Source: Candidatus Aphodovivens excrementavium
Lineage (GTDB): Bacteria > Actinomycetota > Coriobacteriia > Coriobacteriales > Eggerthellaceae
Length of the DNA: 64,000 nt
Assembly (NCBI GenBank): GCA_018715935.1
Contig: DVKR01000040.1
Coordinates: 22,084-86,083, forward strand
Reading direction: 5' to 3'
The first letter of the stretch is position 1; each line of letters begins with the position of its first letter. The notes under the pieces are model-generated. The model saw nothing but the letters and a program-made list of their open reading frames with translations, was not told the DNA's origin and made no database searches. Positions 18,342-30,520 of the stretch are shown here, one piece after another. Position numbers and translations under genes: made by a program.

Positions 18342-21300
18342 TTATCGACGATTGCCGCCTCGCTTTGCGCGGCGCATGAGCACCAACGCCGTCAGGCAGG
18401 CTGCAAGAGCCACCAGCAGCACGGCTCCCGCGCCCATGAGCACGCCTGATGCCGCATCGCCGGTATCGGCAAGCGCCTTCAAATTGGAGCCGCCGCCCTT
18501 TCCGCTGCTGCCGGTAGGCTGATTGGCGCCTTGGCCTGCATTGCCGCTACCTGAGCCGTTGCCGCCCTGTCCGGCGTCGCCATTGCCGGATCCGTCGCCG
18601 CTGCCCGTGCCGTCGCCGGGGTTGCCGGGATCGGCACCCGGATCGTTCGGATTGTCCGGATCGGTGCCAGGATTATCGGGGTCTGCCGTCTTAACGTTAA
18701 TCTGCACATCAACATAAAGCGGCTCGTAGTTTGCCGTATCCGTAGGCGCGAACACTGCGCGATAGACCCCCGCTTCGTTCACGACGCCCGCAGTGTCTAC
18801 CCAGCTCCACGTGCCGGTTACCGGCGTTCCGTCTGCCATGACCACCGTCGCGCCAACAAGCGCCACGTCAGCCAGCTTCGTGCCCGCCGCAACTTCGGCA
18901 GGGTCGGCAGCAAGACCCGTCTGCGACAGCATCGCCTTTGAGATCACGATGCCGGCGGGATACTCCTTCTCGAACGGCGCGTAGTCGCTGGATCCCTCAT
19001 AGACAAACTTCACATCGTAGGAGCCTACGCTTACGGGTGCGCCGCTCGACCACGGATTGGAGCCCGAACGATAGAGCACCTGCACCTTTGCCTGCTCGGA
19101 TGCAGGGAAGCTCTGGCCGTATGCCGGGACGGCGGGAACTGCCGCGCCGGTGTAGGCCACCGCAATACCGGCAAACGAGATGTCGGCATCAGAGCTGATA
19201 TCCGCAAGCCACTTCGCGTAGAGCGTAACAGCCGAATCAAACGCGGTGGCAGCAATGCCCGCCGCAGGGTCGGCGTCCTCGGCGAACACGACTGGCTGGG
19301 CGAGGTCCTCATCGAGGTACCATCCTGCCAATTCGTAGCCGTCGAGCGCCAGGGTGGGAACGTCGCCCTCGCTGAGCGTTCCGCCCGTGGGCACTTCTAC
19401 CGTCGTCGTATGGGAGCCGCCCTCAAAGACGCCTTCGCCTGCGTTAAGCGTAAGCTCCACCGTGTCGTCGGCAGCAAGCTCCCACTGCGCGTAGTACGTG
19501 CTTGCGCCCGCCGTCTGGTACGTGGTGCCTGCCGTCACCTGCTCGCCGCCCTGAGCCGATGTGAACCAGCCCTTGAACGTGTAGCCGTCGCGTGTTGGTA
19601 CGGGCAGCGCGGGAAGCGCCGCGTCGTAGGTGGCGGTCACCGTTGTCGTTCCCATTCCATCGTCGAATACGCCGCCCTGGGCGTTAAGCGTCACCGCATA
19701 CGTCTTCGGAGTCCACGCCGCCGTGACGGTTATGTCTGCAGACACCGGCGTGTCCGTGGTAAACGGGGTTCCTTCTGCCGTCATCCACCCGGCAAAACCG
19801 TAGCCGACGCGGCTTGCCGTTGGCAGGCTCGCCAGCGTGCCGCCGGCAGTTACCGTCTCAGTGCCAGGATGGCCACCGTCAAGCGCGCCCCCGTTGGCAT
19901 CGAACGTCACCGTGTACTGCTGCGTCGGCGGCGTGCTGCCTCCCTCCCAGGTCATCACGTAGGGGCTGAACCCAGAGGAAGGAACATGGAAGCTTACGTA
20001 TCCATCGGCGACGGCGCTCGTGTCAAGCGTCACCGACTCAACCTCGCTTTTCGCAATGAGGTCACTCACCTCTTGGTCGCTTGCGCTGTAGTCGCGATGA
20101 AGTCCGGCGAAGTGATACACCTTAATGCTTTCCGCATCCGCACCTTCGGGGATCTTCCAGAACACCGTGGTGCCCTCAGATGAGCTTACCCATGCGTTCG
20201 ACTGCTTCTGATCAACAAGGTCGAGGTATTGGAAGTCGTAGTTCGAGCCGACCGTACCTGCACCCAGCTCGCTGTTGGCGTGATCGATAAGCTCCTGCTC
20301 TCGCTGGCCCGGCAGCAGTTCATCGGAGAACAGCGTCACGCCCGACGCGTCTGCCAGCGGCACATCGACGTTGCCGTTGAAGTAGATTGTCGTGTCTTCG
20401 GGCAGCGCTGCCGCCACGCCGCCCTCCGTCTCAAGCGCCCCCTCGATGGCAGCGGGGCTGCTGGCATCCACCAGCGGGACGTTCAGCTCGCCGCTCTCTG
20501 CGGCCTCGGCATCGGACACGCTGCGGATAACCAGCTGGGAGGGCTCAAGCGCGAACGTGTAGCGATGCTCGTTAACCGTTACGTCGACCGACCCCTCGGC
20601 GTCGCTCTCATCACCTGCCGTGCGCGTTTGCGCGCCCTCCACCGTCAAGTCGACACGTGCGGTGTATCTACCCGGCTGGGTGTCGTCTTCGATGGCCTCG
20701 CCATTTTCGTTGTAGTAGCGCACCTGCGCCGTCGTTCCCTCGTCAAGCAGCTCGTTAAGTTCGGCGATGGTGTAGGCGTTGCCTTGACCGTCGATCACGT
20801 ACTGATCGGCGAAGTGGTCACCGGTGCTGCTCGTGCCTCCCACGTATTTCTCGACAGCTGCGGGACGCAGCGTCAGGCACGTGATCTCATAGGTGAATGC
20901 CGTCTGCTGGCCTTCTGCAAGCTTCCACGATTTCGCCTCACTGTCGTAAGTCAGCGTGAACGTCTCCCTGCCGTCTTCGTCGCTCTTCGCGAAGTAATGC
21001 GTGCCATAGGCGGGATCGCCCATTTCGGCATATGCATCGAGGTAGTTCTGAGCATCCATCGCCACCTCGACGGTCCACGTGCCGTCGGTGCCCTTTACGG
21101 GCTGTTCCACCGTGAAGCTGTCTGCGATGAGCGGCTCGCCGTCTGCGCCGCCAAACGTCACATCGGGATGCGCATTGCTTCCTTCGCTTCCGTTGATTTC
21201 GTTCACGCCTGCAAGCTCAACGGAAACGGCGTCGCCAAGCTGCTCTGCTACGTATTCCGACGTGGGCGCGGCGGGGTCAACGTCGCCAGCGTCTACCGAC

Positions 21301-24300
21301 CACCGCGCGCTTACCACTATCGACTCGTCAACAGCCGTAAGGGCTTCAAAATCGGCTTCGTCAGCATCGACCCAGCCAAGGAACTGGTGCCCATCCCACT
21401 CCACCGTGGGTAGTCCGCCCCAGCTGTTAAGGCATTGATTTGCAGGCAGGATCACCTGGCTGTTGCCCTTTGTGAAGACAGCTCCCTCTGCCTCATCGGC
21501 GCCATCGATGCCGTCGTTATCGTCGAACGTCACCTTGACAATGGTCGCCGTCGAAAGATCGCTGTCCTCGTGATTCTCGTCGCCGGCACCCCAGGCGTAG
21601 TAGGTGCCCTCCGCACTCACCTCAAAACGTTTGTTCTCCGCCTCCTGCGGATCGCTCCTATCGTCGCTCTCGCTCCAATAATAGATATCGGAGTTGCCGT
21701 TCTGGAGAATCACCTCTATAGTGCCGGGGGCTTCGCCCTCGCTGTAGCGGATGTCGGGCGCTGTCGCCTTTGCCTTGGCAATGACCACACCGCTCTCGAA
21801 TACCTGCTCGAAGGCGTTGTAGTCGCCGTCGGCCGCACGTGTCACACGTACGTCGTAGCTGCCGGCGTTCACCGGGACGTCAATTGACCAAGCAGCATCA
21901 TCTGAAGAGTCTGCCGACCGATACTCCACCGTGAATCCTTCGATGTCGTCACTCGGTAGCGTTGTGAAAGCGAAGGGTCTGCCGGTGCCGTCATACACAT
22001 AAGCCGTATTGCCGGCATCGGGATTCACCGAAACGTCCTGCAACGGCGACTCGCAAACGCCCTGGAACGTCACGGGCGTGGCAGCGGGATCCTCAAGCGC
22101 CCAACCTGCCGACACGGGAACCTCGGCAGAGGGATCGCCGTCCCTCCACACGAGCGTCACCGTCTTAGAAGCATCGCCCGACACCGTATGAGTACCCGCT
22201 TCGAGGCCAAGAGCCTTGTCGAATGCTGCCACGTACGGCGCTGCTTGGATCGTTACGTCAACCATCCAGACCTTCTCAGCCTTCGCCAAGCCGAAGAACT
22301 GCGCAGCGCTCTCGATCAAGCCCTCGGCGGGAACGTCCTCGGAATACACCTCGTCGATAGCGTACGCATCGTTCTGCCCCTCGCTGTTGGCGATCAGCGT
22401 ATCGAAAGTCTGCGCGACATGCTCAGAGGCCATCGCCTCGTTGGCATCGGACACCTGCACGTCGAGCAGCGCGTTCACGTCGTCAACCGTCACCTCGGGA
22501 CGCATCTTGCACACGACGTCGCGCTCCACAGTCACATCGGTGGGTTCGCCATCGACGTACAGCGTAGCAGTCACCTTCACGGCGCCCGCCGCAAGTTTGG
22601 TGAGCTCGCCCGTTTCTTCATCGATCGTCGCCACGGTGTTGTCATCCACCGAGTACTTGAACGAGACGCGGCTGTCGTAAACCGGGCTGGAGAAGCCCTT
22701 GCTGGCTTCATACGTTGCGGAAGCGGTGCCCTCGTCCAGCACCTCGAGGCCTTCGATCGTCGGGTTGACGGCAATCACCTCGACCTCCGCCGAGAGGCTG
22801 GGATTGGAATCTGACGTAGCCGTAATGTTCGCTCCGCCTGTCTGATGCACCGACACGATGCCCTGCCCCGCGTTCGCGGAAACCGTCGCGGTCTGCTCGT
22901 TGTCGGACGCCCAGCTGATACCGTTGTCGAAGGCATTCGCCGGCGTAGTGTAACCGTTCAGGCGCAGCGTACGGGCTTCGCTCTGACGCATATCCACGAC
23001 GCGCGTCGCGTCACCGTCGATGACCACACTCTCGACGGGGTTGTTCTGGATGGTGCGCGTCGGCCCGTAGACGATCACCTGGCCGCCGCCCGTGATACCC
23101 GACCCCGTCGGCGCGCTCTTGCCGTTGCCGTAGATCCAGTACTTGCCGAACACCGTGCTGGTGCCGCCGGGCAGCTCGCCCTGCATGTAGTCGCCGTCTT
23201 GTGAGTAGTGCCTGCTCGACATCTGCGCAGCAGGAAGCGATGCGATGTCCTCCACCGACGCAGCGCCCACCGCACCGTCCACCCGGTAGATGCCGTCAGA
23301 GGCGCCCCAGCCGTTCGACGCGACATACCCAATGGAGACATCCTTGTAGTTCTGAGTAGAAACGCTGCCCACATACGGCGTCACACCGCCGATGTTCACG
23401 TTGCCGTTGTTGTCGGCGAGGATATGCACGTTGGAGCCGCTGCCCGTCTGGATGCTCACGCCGTTGTACGGCACGATGGTTCCGCCCGTGATATACGCAT
23501 TCGCGCCGTCAAACTGGATGGGATACGTGGTGTTGTCGGCCACGTTCTGATGCTCGAACGTGCCGCCGTTCACGTAAAGCGTACCCTGCGTCCACAGGCT
23601 GTTGATCGTGCCGCCGTTGACCGTCACCTCACTCGAGGCGTTCGCGACGTCCACGGCGAGATGGTGGTTGTTCTTCAGGCTGTAGGTGCCGTCGTTGATG
23701 GTGAGCTTCGTGCCCGTCACGCCGGTCGCGAACACCGCCGCCTCGGAACCCCAGTACATTCCCGAACTGCCGAGAATAGCCGTGCCGTTGTTGCCGGCGA
23801 ACTTAACGGCAACGCCTTCGTTGTTACCACCCGTGCCGTACTCAGTGCGCAGCGAAACGCCGCCCGTGGTGATGAGCGTTGAGTTCGCCCCGATTTCGAC
23901 AGGGTTGAGCGCGTCATATAATGACCCCTGCGCACGCGTGTCGTTAACGTACACCGAGTCCTTCAGCACGAGCGTCGCGCCGTTCTGAACATGGAAGCGG
24001 CAGGACTTCAGCTCTCCTGAGCCGCCGACCACCAGGTCGCGGTTCACGTAGATCTCACGGTTGCCGTCGTCGAACAGACCACCCTCGTCGAACTCAAAGG
24101 AGCCCTGCGTAATGATCGTGCCCACCGACGAGTCGTTCACCGCGGCGGTGAAGTCATCGGCGTTCCCTACCGTCACCGTGCGCTTCTCCGCCGTGCCCTT
24201 CAGCACGTTGAGCATCTTCTCAGCAGCCTCCAGGCGATCGAGGTTGGATACCTGCGCCTGATCCTCGGCGGAAAGCGCGTCGTAGGCGTCGCGCGCCGCC

Positions 24301-27300
24301 GTGATGGCCGCCTCGTCGTCCACCGTGACGTCCTCCGCGTCGGGCAGCGAGGCGATCATGTCCTCAACCTGCTTCCAGGCGGGTACGTCCTCCTCGGCCT
24401 TCGAGATCGCGAAGCTGTCGATGAGCGTCGAGCTGCCGCCGTCAACGCGATACGCCTGGTAGTACAGGTGGTCACCGTCGATAGTGATGCCCGAATACAC
24501 CGGCACCGACAGGTCAAGCGCAACCTTGCTGGGGATGTCGGCGGAAGGCGTCTGCACGTAGTTCTTCACGCCTGCCGTACCAGCGATGACGAACGCCGTG
24601 CCGTTGGGGTTGAGAGCCGTCTCGTAGTTGGCGCCCTCGTAAGTCTGCGTCTCCAACGTCACGTCCTGCTCGGCACCGCGAGAAAGGAACGGCGTACGGT
24701 TATATACGTGGTCATGCCCCGAAAGCACGAGGTCAACGTCGCATGCCGCAGCCAAGGCGTCTATCTGCGAACGGATTGTCGCCACATCGCTGTCGGCCTG
24801 ATGCGGGCCGTTGGAATACGGCGACTTATGCATGAGCACAATTTTCCACTGCGTGTCTGCACCCGCCAGCACGTCATACGCCCAGTCGTACTGCGCCTGC
24901 GACAACGACTCGTCGGTGGCAAGGTCGTTCGTGTTGAGCACCACGAACGTAGCATTTTTGTACACGTAAGAGTAGTACACGCCCGTTGAGAGGTCCTGTC
25001 CTTCCGGCACGTTTGCCAAGTTGAAATGCGACACGATGGGGTTCTCATCGGTAATGCCCTCTACATCGCTTTTCGCTTCGTGATTACCCGCAGCGGGCGT
25101 CATCGACATGCCCTGCGCCACTCCGTCTTCGTCGTCGAGCGCCCAAGTCCAGTAATCCTCGTTGGCCCCATCGTCCACGAAGTCGCCCCCGTGCACCGTG
25201 AACGATGCCTCAGGGAAGGCTGCATCTGCCTGCGCCAATGTGTTCTTATACACGTCGTAGTCGGACTCAACCATGCCCTGTGAGTCGTTCACATTGACGA
25301 AGGTGAAGGCGTCGTCGGCATCCGCTGCGTCACCCGTAGCGAACTGATAGGCGCTGCTCCACCATCCGTTGTCCTTGTTGCCCACGCGATAGTAATATGT
25401 GGTGCCGTCGTCCAGCCCACTCACGGAAACGGAGTGCTTCTCCGCCTGCTGGGTGCCATAGGTAGTAACCAAGCCTAAGTTCAGCTGGGTCTTTGGTTTA
25501 GTCACCTGCTCAGAAGACGCCTGCACCTCGGCTACGATGTTTTGGAACTGGTCGTCGGTCGCTACCTGCACGGCGCCGCTCGTCACATTCGTCCCCGTAT
25601 ACCAGCGGAAGTTGCGATCGGTAACGGGGTTGGTGCCCAATGTCATAGTCACCTGAGTCGGTAAAAGCCCGTTGTCAACCGACGGCTCGGGCGCAGTTGT
25701 AGTTCCATCGAACTCGACAGTAACTCCCTCGCCGTCGATCACGTCATCAGTAAAGTTGGAATCATAGAGCATCGAGCCAGCGATTTCGGAGATGAGCGAG
25801 CCCATGCCGGTGAGGAAGCTCGGGCTCATGTACTCGTTGATCAACCCTTCTATCATGCTGCGGATGGCAACAGAGTCGAATCCGAACAGTTCCAACGTGC
25901 TTTTCAGGTTGCCGTTGTCGGTCTGGCTGTCGATGGCCGTCTTCCATAAGCCAGAAAACGCGATGCCGGTGTCGATGGAGTTGTCAGCGAGCAACGTGTC
26001 GATTATGAGCATGACGTCATCAATGAGCGTGGCAATGAGCGTTTGAACCACATTCCCCGACTCGATGTAGGCAAGGGCGTCTTCCACCCACGCCGGCGGA
26101 TTCTCGTGGCCGGCATAATGGCCGGTCAGCACAACAAAAACCAAATCGTATATGGTATGCTGCTCGGAATCTAGCGAAGTGATGCCCATGTTCGACACTT
26201 GGGTCACAATCTCATCGACCTTCCCGAGCAGCCATTCGGGGTCGTCGATATATTTCGTCTCGACCGTGTTCAGCACATCGTCCACCAGGCGCAAAATCTG
26301 CGCGTCGGTGATGGTCGTGTTTCCGATGATGCCGGCAGTGCCAGAAGGCGAAAGCTGGATGCCGCCGTTACGGTACTCGACATGCACGCGTCCGATTCCG
26401 GTGCCTAACTCTATCTCCATACCTCCCGCAAGTGCGTCGCGCACGGCTGAAAGAACCATTGTGTCTATGTCCACATCGGGCAGGTTTTCTGCCAGCCAGG
26501 GACGCAGACCCGCTTCGCCAATCTCCTGAAGCATGGGACGCAACATGCCATTCGCCATGTTGTTGAAGAGAGTTTCGGGATAGAGCTTCTGCTGCGTGTA
26601 GCTCTTAAGATCGTCGATCTGAGTAACCGCCCCCGTATGGTCTTTGAAACTGATGGCCTTCACGCTCTCGCTGGACACGCTGAACGTCTCGTGCGTGCGT
26701 TGCGTGCCGTCGTCAAGCGCTGCGCCCTTCGTTAAGGTGACAGTACGCACCGGGCTCATCCACGAGGAGAGCGAGCCCGTCTCCAGGTCGGTAATGGTGT
26801 TGCCCGCGTTCGACGTGAACTGCGCCATGTCGTTGGCATGCATGTGGCCGGTGAAGATGTAGCGCATGCCTGCATCAGCGAATTGGGACGCCACGTCGCG
26901 CCAATTCTCGACGACGTACTCGGAGAGGATGTTCTCCTCGCCGGTGAAGTGAGGAACGAGGCCGTGGTGCATCAGACCAATGACGGTGTCGCCCTCGGCC
27001 TCTGCGTTCTTCGTCTGCTCGACCACCCAGGGCATGAGATCCTCATCCACACGACCTGCGGTCACATGCTCGTTCGTGTCGTAGCCGGTGTGGGCGTCGG
27101 GGCTATACATTCCGGAGTCGATTGCCACAATGGTGTACTTGCCCAGATCGACGGAATACGAAAGGCCGCCCGCCTGCTCGCCGGATGCTGCGTTGGGGTT
27201 GGTGAAGTACTGCGCATCCCAGTTTCCGTCATAGCCGAAGTTCCGATAGATCTCCTTGAACTCGTCGGGAGTCGTGGTTTCGGCGCTTTCCTTCTTGCCA

Positions 27301-27812
27301 TTCGCGAAAGTGCACGAATCCTGATAGTTGTAGATGTCGTGGTTGCCGTTGATGACGAAGACTTCGGTGTCGGTTTCGTCCTCGATCTTTTGGAACCTCT
27401 CGGCCAGCTGCTCGTGGCCGAGCTTCTCGCCGTCCTTCGTGAGGTCGCCGGAGACCAGCAGCACGTCGGGCTGATCCTGCCTCACCATGTCGAGCGCCGC
27501 GTCCAGGATCGAGCCCGACTCCTCGAGCATCTTTGGGTCACCACCCACATAGGTGCGATAGTCCTCGCAATCGCTCACATAGTTGAGCGGGTAGTAGTGC
27601 GTATCCGACAGAACGGCAATTCTTACGTCTTCGGCATCGGCGCTAAGCGTCTGCCCGGCGGCATCCGATCCATCTCCCTGCTGCGTTTCCTCATCCGCAT
27701 ACGCGCTCTGGAAGGAAAGCCCGCCAACGGGCAGCGACAACGCCAGCGTCAAGATGGCAGCCAGCGCCGCGCGAAACCCTCGCATCAGCCCGCCTTCTTC
27801 CTGCTCTTTCAT
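18342..27812 (-). CDS. Giant wall-anchored protein with two metallophosphoesterase domains
   Basis: This gene encodes 3156 residues. A signal peptide (about 1-40) is followed by a calcineurin-like phosphoesterase with D70, H72, D123, GNHD 156-159, H282/H283 and GHMH 322-325. A second, purple-acid-phosphatase-type unit follows: an FnIII-like domain (about 715-827), then a catalytic part with D843, GGD 875-877, GNH 909-911, H995 and GHDH 1032-1035. After a helical module (about 1110-1175) come a right-handed beta-helix region (about 1190-1500), several Ig-like domains, three InlB-type repeats (about 2630-2860), a Gly/Asp/Asn/Pro-rich wall-spanning stretch and the sorting signal LADTG at 3114-3118 with membrane helix and basic tail. 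It should be attached to the wall by sortase and act on phosphoesters outside the cell. Substrates are unknown. GAGGTGGGG precedes the ATG at 27812; ATG at 27785 is an alternative. Confidence 0.9.
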   Translation of the reverse strand: MKEQEEGGLMRGFRAALAAILTLALSLPVGGLSFQSAYADEETQQGDGSDAAGQTLSADAEDVRIAVLSDTHYYPLNYVSDCEDYRTYVGGDPKMLEESGSILDAALDMVRQDQPDVLLVSGDLTKDGEKLGHEQLAERFQKIEDETDTEVFVINGNHDIYNYQDSCTFANGKKESAETTTPDEFKEIYRNFGYDGNWDAQYFTNPNAASGEQAGGLSYSVDLGKYTIVAIDSGMYSPDAHTGYDTNEHVTAGRVDEDLMPWVVEQTKNAEAEGDTVIGLMHHGLVPHFTGEENILSEYVVENWRDVASQFADAGMRYIFTGHMHANDMAQFTSNAGNTITDLETGSLSSWMSPVRTVTLTKGAALDDGTQRTHETFSVSSESVKAISFKDHTGAVTQIDDLKSYTQQKLYPETLFNNMANGMLRPMLQEIGEAGLRPWLAENLPDVDIDTMVLSAVRDALAGGMEIELGTGIGRVHVEYRNGGIQLSPSGTAGIIGNTTITDAQILRLVDDVLNTVETKYIDDPEWLLGKVDEIVTQVSNMGITSLDSEQHTIYDLVFVVLTGHYAGHENPPAWVEDALAYIESGNVVQTLIATLIDDVMLIIDTLLADNSIDTGIAFSGLWKTAIDSQTDNGNLKSTLELFGFDSVAIRSMIEGLINEYMSPSFLTGMGSLISEIAGSMLYDSNFTDDVIDGEGVTVEFDGTTTAPEPSVDNGLLPTQVTMTLGTNPVTDRNFRWYTGTNVTSGAVQVATDDQFQNIVAEVQASSEQVTKPKTQLNLGLVTTYGTQQAEKHSVSVSGLDDGTTYYYRVGNKDNGWWSSAYQFATGDAADADDAFTFVNVNDSQGMVESDYDVYKNTLAQADAAFPEASFTVHGGDFVDDGANEDYWTWALDDEDGVAQGMSMTPAAGNHEAKSDVEGITDENPIVSHFNLANVPEGQDLSTGVYYSYVYKNATFVVLNTNDLATDESLSQAQYDWAYDVLAGADTQWKIVLMHKSPYSNGPHQADSDVATIRSQIDALAAACDVDLVLSGHDHVYNRTPFLSRGAEQDVTLETQTYEGANYETALNPNGTAFVIAGTAGVKNYVQTPSADIPSKVALDLSVPVYSGITIDGDHLYYQAYRVDGGSSTLIDSFAISKAEEDVPAWKQVEDMIASLPDAEDVTVDDEAAITAARDAYDALSAEDQAQVSNLDRLEAAEKMLNVLKGTAEKRTVTVGNADDFTAAVNDSSVGTIITQGSFEFDEGGLFDDGNREIYVNRDLVVGGSGELKSCRFHVQNGATLVLKDSVYVNDTRAQGSLYDALNPVEIGANSTLITTGGVSLRTEYGTGGNNEGVAVKFAGNNGTAILGSSGMYWGSEAAVFATGVTGTKLTINDGTYSLKNNHHLAVDVANASSEVTVNGGTINSLWTQGTLYVNGGTFEHQNVADNTTYPIQFDGANAYITGGTIVPYNGVSIQTGSGSNVHILADNNGNVNIGGVTPYVGSVSTQNYKDVSIGYVASNGWGASDGIYRVDGAVGAASVEDIASLPAAQMSSRHYSQDGDYMQGELPGGTSTVFGKYWIYGNGKSAPTGSGITGGGQVIVYGPTRTIQNNPVESVVIDGDATRVVDMRQSEARTLRLNGYTTPANAFDNGISWASDNEQTATVSANAGQGIVSVHQTGGANITATSDSNPSLSAEVEVIAVNPTIEGLEVLDEGTASATYEASKGFSSPVYDSRVSFKYSVDDNTVATIDEETGELTKLAAGAVKVTATLYVDGEPTDVTVERDVVCKMRPEVTVDDVNALLDVQVSDANEAMASEHVAQTFDTLIANSEGQNDAYAIDEVYSEDVPAEGLIESAAQFFGLAKAEKVWMVDVTIQAAPYVAAFDKALGLEAGTHTVSGDASKTVTLVWRDGDPSAEVPVSAGWALEDPAATPVTFQGVCESPLQDVSVNPDAGNTAYVYDGTGRPFAFTTLPSDDIEGFTVEYRSADSSDDAAWSIDVPVNAGSYDVRVTRAADGDYNAFEQVFESGVVIAKAKATAPDIRYSEGEAPGTIEVILQNGNSDIYYWSESDDRSDPQEAENKRFEVSAEGTYYAWGAGDENHEDSDLSTATIVKVTFDDNDGIDGADEAEGAVFTKGNSQVILPANQCLNSWGGLPTVEWDGHQFLGWVDADEADFEALTAVDESIVVSARWSVDAGDVDPAAPTSEYVAEQLGDAVSVELAGVNEINGSEGSNAHPDVTFGGADGEPLIADSFTVEQPVKGTDGTWTVEVAMDAQNYLDAYAEMGDPAYGTHYFAKSDEDGRETFTLTYDSEAKSWKLAEGQQTAFTYEITCLTLRPAAVEKYVGGTSSTGDHFADQYVIDGQGNAYTIAELNELLDEGTTAQVRYYNENGEAIEDDTQPGRYTARVDLTVEGAQTRTAGDESDAEGSVDVTVNEHRYTFALEPSQLVIRSVSDAEAAESGELNVPLVDASSPAAIEGALETEGGVAAALPEDTTIYFNGNVDVPLADASGVTLFSDELLPGQREQELIDHANSELGAGTVGSNYDFQYLDLVDQKQSNAWVSSSEGTTVFWKIPEGADAESIKVYHFAGLHRDYSASDQEVSDLIAKSEVESVTLDTSAVADGYVSFHVPSSGFSPYVMTWEGGSTPPTQQYTVTFDANGGALDGGHPGTETVTAGGTLASLPTASRVGYGFAGWMTAEGTPFTTDTPVSADITVTAAWTPKTYAVTLNAQGGVFDDGMGTTTVTATYDAALPALPVPTRDGYTFKGWFTSAQGGEQVTAGTTYQTAGASTYYAQWELAADDTVELTLNAGEGVFEGGSHTTTVEVPTGGTLSEGDVPTLALDGYELAGWYLDEDLAQPVVFAEDADPAAGIAATAFDSAVTLYAKWLADISSDADISFAGIAVAYTGAAVPAVPAYGQSFPASEQAKVQVLYRSGSNPWSSGAPVSVGSYDVKFVYEGSSDYAPFEKEYPAGIVISKAMLSQTGLAADPAEVAAGTKLADVALVGATVVMADGTPVTGTWSWVDTAGVVNEAGVYRAVFAPTDTANYEPLYVDVQINVKTADPDNPGTDPDNPNDPGADPGNPGDGTGSGDGSGNGDAGQGGNGSGSGNAGQGANQPTGSSGKGGGSNLKALADTGDAASGVLMGAGAVLLVALAACLTALVLMRRAKRGGNRR

Positions 27813-28202
27813 TCCCCACCTCTTCTTACTCGTCTTTCCTCGTCATGGCGCTGTCTGTGGGATGCCTCAAGCCGACTCGGGAGGCGTTGCCTCCGTTTGT
27901 TTCGACTTGTTGGCCTCCATCCCCGAACCCTTCTTGAAGCGCGCGGGACACAGCGCCTTTCGGGTGCAGTACTGCCCGATAAAGATGCGTCGGAAACGAT
28001 AGCTTTCCTATGTAAAAGGTGGGAAAAGAGTTGTTAAGAATAAGGTAAGCGCTGTGTAAAGAAACACATCGTACCAGATGAAAGCCTGTTTTTCGAAATG
28101 TAAAATCTTCCGGAAACGAACGGAGCCCCGACGTAACCGTCGGGGCTCCGAAAGGGCGCTCGCCGAAATGGCGAGCGCGTCTCTGGCGAACCAGATTGCG
28201 GC
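27813..28202. other. Long leader/promoter region of the giant surface protein gene
   Basis: This 390-base gap separates groEL (ending 28203) from the giant gene on the same strand. The groEL terminator occupies 28121-28150. The rest holds the promoter and an apparently long untranslated leader, with a small GGAGGC-GTT-GCCTCC hairpin at 27880-27894. I recognise no known riboswitch and no gene. Confidence 0.5.
28121..28150 (-). terminator. Terminator after groEL
   Basis: CGGAGCCCCGAC pairs perfectly with GTCGGGGCTCCG around a six-base loop, 53 bases past the groEL stop on the minus strand. Confidence 0.88.
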
Positions 28203-29846
<1,644 letters not shown>

Positions 29847-29973
29847 CTATCCTTTCAGATAACAAACCTGGTTTACTGCGCGTGCTCGGCACGCCTTGAT
29901 GCGCACCCTGCACACGCTGCGAGCTTTCGGCGCAACGCTCACTGCTTGAGAGCGCTGCCCCTTTGCAACGTTG

Positions 29974-30261
29974 CTATTCGCAGATTGCGTAAATGTCGTC
30001 GGCGCGCAGGATCAGCACGTCTTCGCCGCCGTAGTGCACTTCGGTTCCGCCGTACTTGCCATAGATAACCTTATCGCCAACCTTCACCGGAACCGGCACC
30101 AGGTTGCCGTTTTTGTCCAGTTTGCCCTCGCCAACGGCAATAACCTCGCCGGTTTGGGGCTTCTCCTTGGCCTCGCTTGCCAGATACAGGCCAGACGCGG
30201 TGGTCTGCTCGGCCTCGTCGGCTTTCACGATCACGCGATCACCCAGCGGTTTCAAGCTCAT
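29974..30261 (-). CDS. groS: Co-chaperonin GroES
   Basis: This 95-residue protein caps GroEL rings. It begins [21 protein letters not shown] and ends [19 protein letters not shown]. The ATG at 30261 has GGAAGGAA upstream; longer readings start inside the leader and are not family-like. Expression should be controlled by HrcA through the CIRCE element at 30363-30389. Confidence 0.98.
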   Translation of the reverse strand: MSLKPLGDRVIVKADEAEQTTASGLYLASEAKEKPQTGEVIAVGEGKLDKNGNLVPVPVKVGDKVIYGKYGGTEVHYGGEDVLILRADDIYAICE

Positions 30262-30362
30262 AACGAATGCCTTCCTTCCAAGAGTAGTGGGTTTATGCGG
30301 CATGTTGCGACAGCAGCCGCAAGTGCAGTGGGCGAGAAACAGCACCTACAGCTTTGCGACTG

Positions 30363-30389
30363 CTAGCACTCACACATGCCGAGTGCTAA
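30363..30389 (-). promoter_or_regulatory. CIRCE operator (HrcA)
   Basis: CTAGCACTC, nine spacer bases and GAGTGCTAA match the inverted repeat TTAGCACTC-N9-GAGTGCTAA bound by the heat-shock repressor HrcA, with one arm mismatch. It lies about 100 bases before groES, just downstream of the -10 box. Confidence 0.93.
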
Positions 30390-30399
30390 ACAATGTGTA

Positions 30400-30427
30400 A
30401 CTATAGCAGCGCTGGAGCCAATTGCAA
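30400..30427 (-). promoter_or_regulatory. groES-groEL promoter
   Basis: On the minus strand TTGCAA (30422-30427) and TATAGT (30400-30405) are 16 bases apart, a good sigma-70-type promoter. The CIRCE element starts about ten bases after the -10 box, so HrcA would block initiation. Confidence 0.8.
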
Positions 30428-30520
30428 GTTGAATTGAGAAAATGTGAGTGAACGAGACTTAGATTTTGCCAAATCGTCAAAATGTCGTCACATTTGAGGA
30501 GAAAGAGCGCAGAGCGCTAG

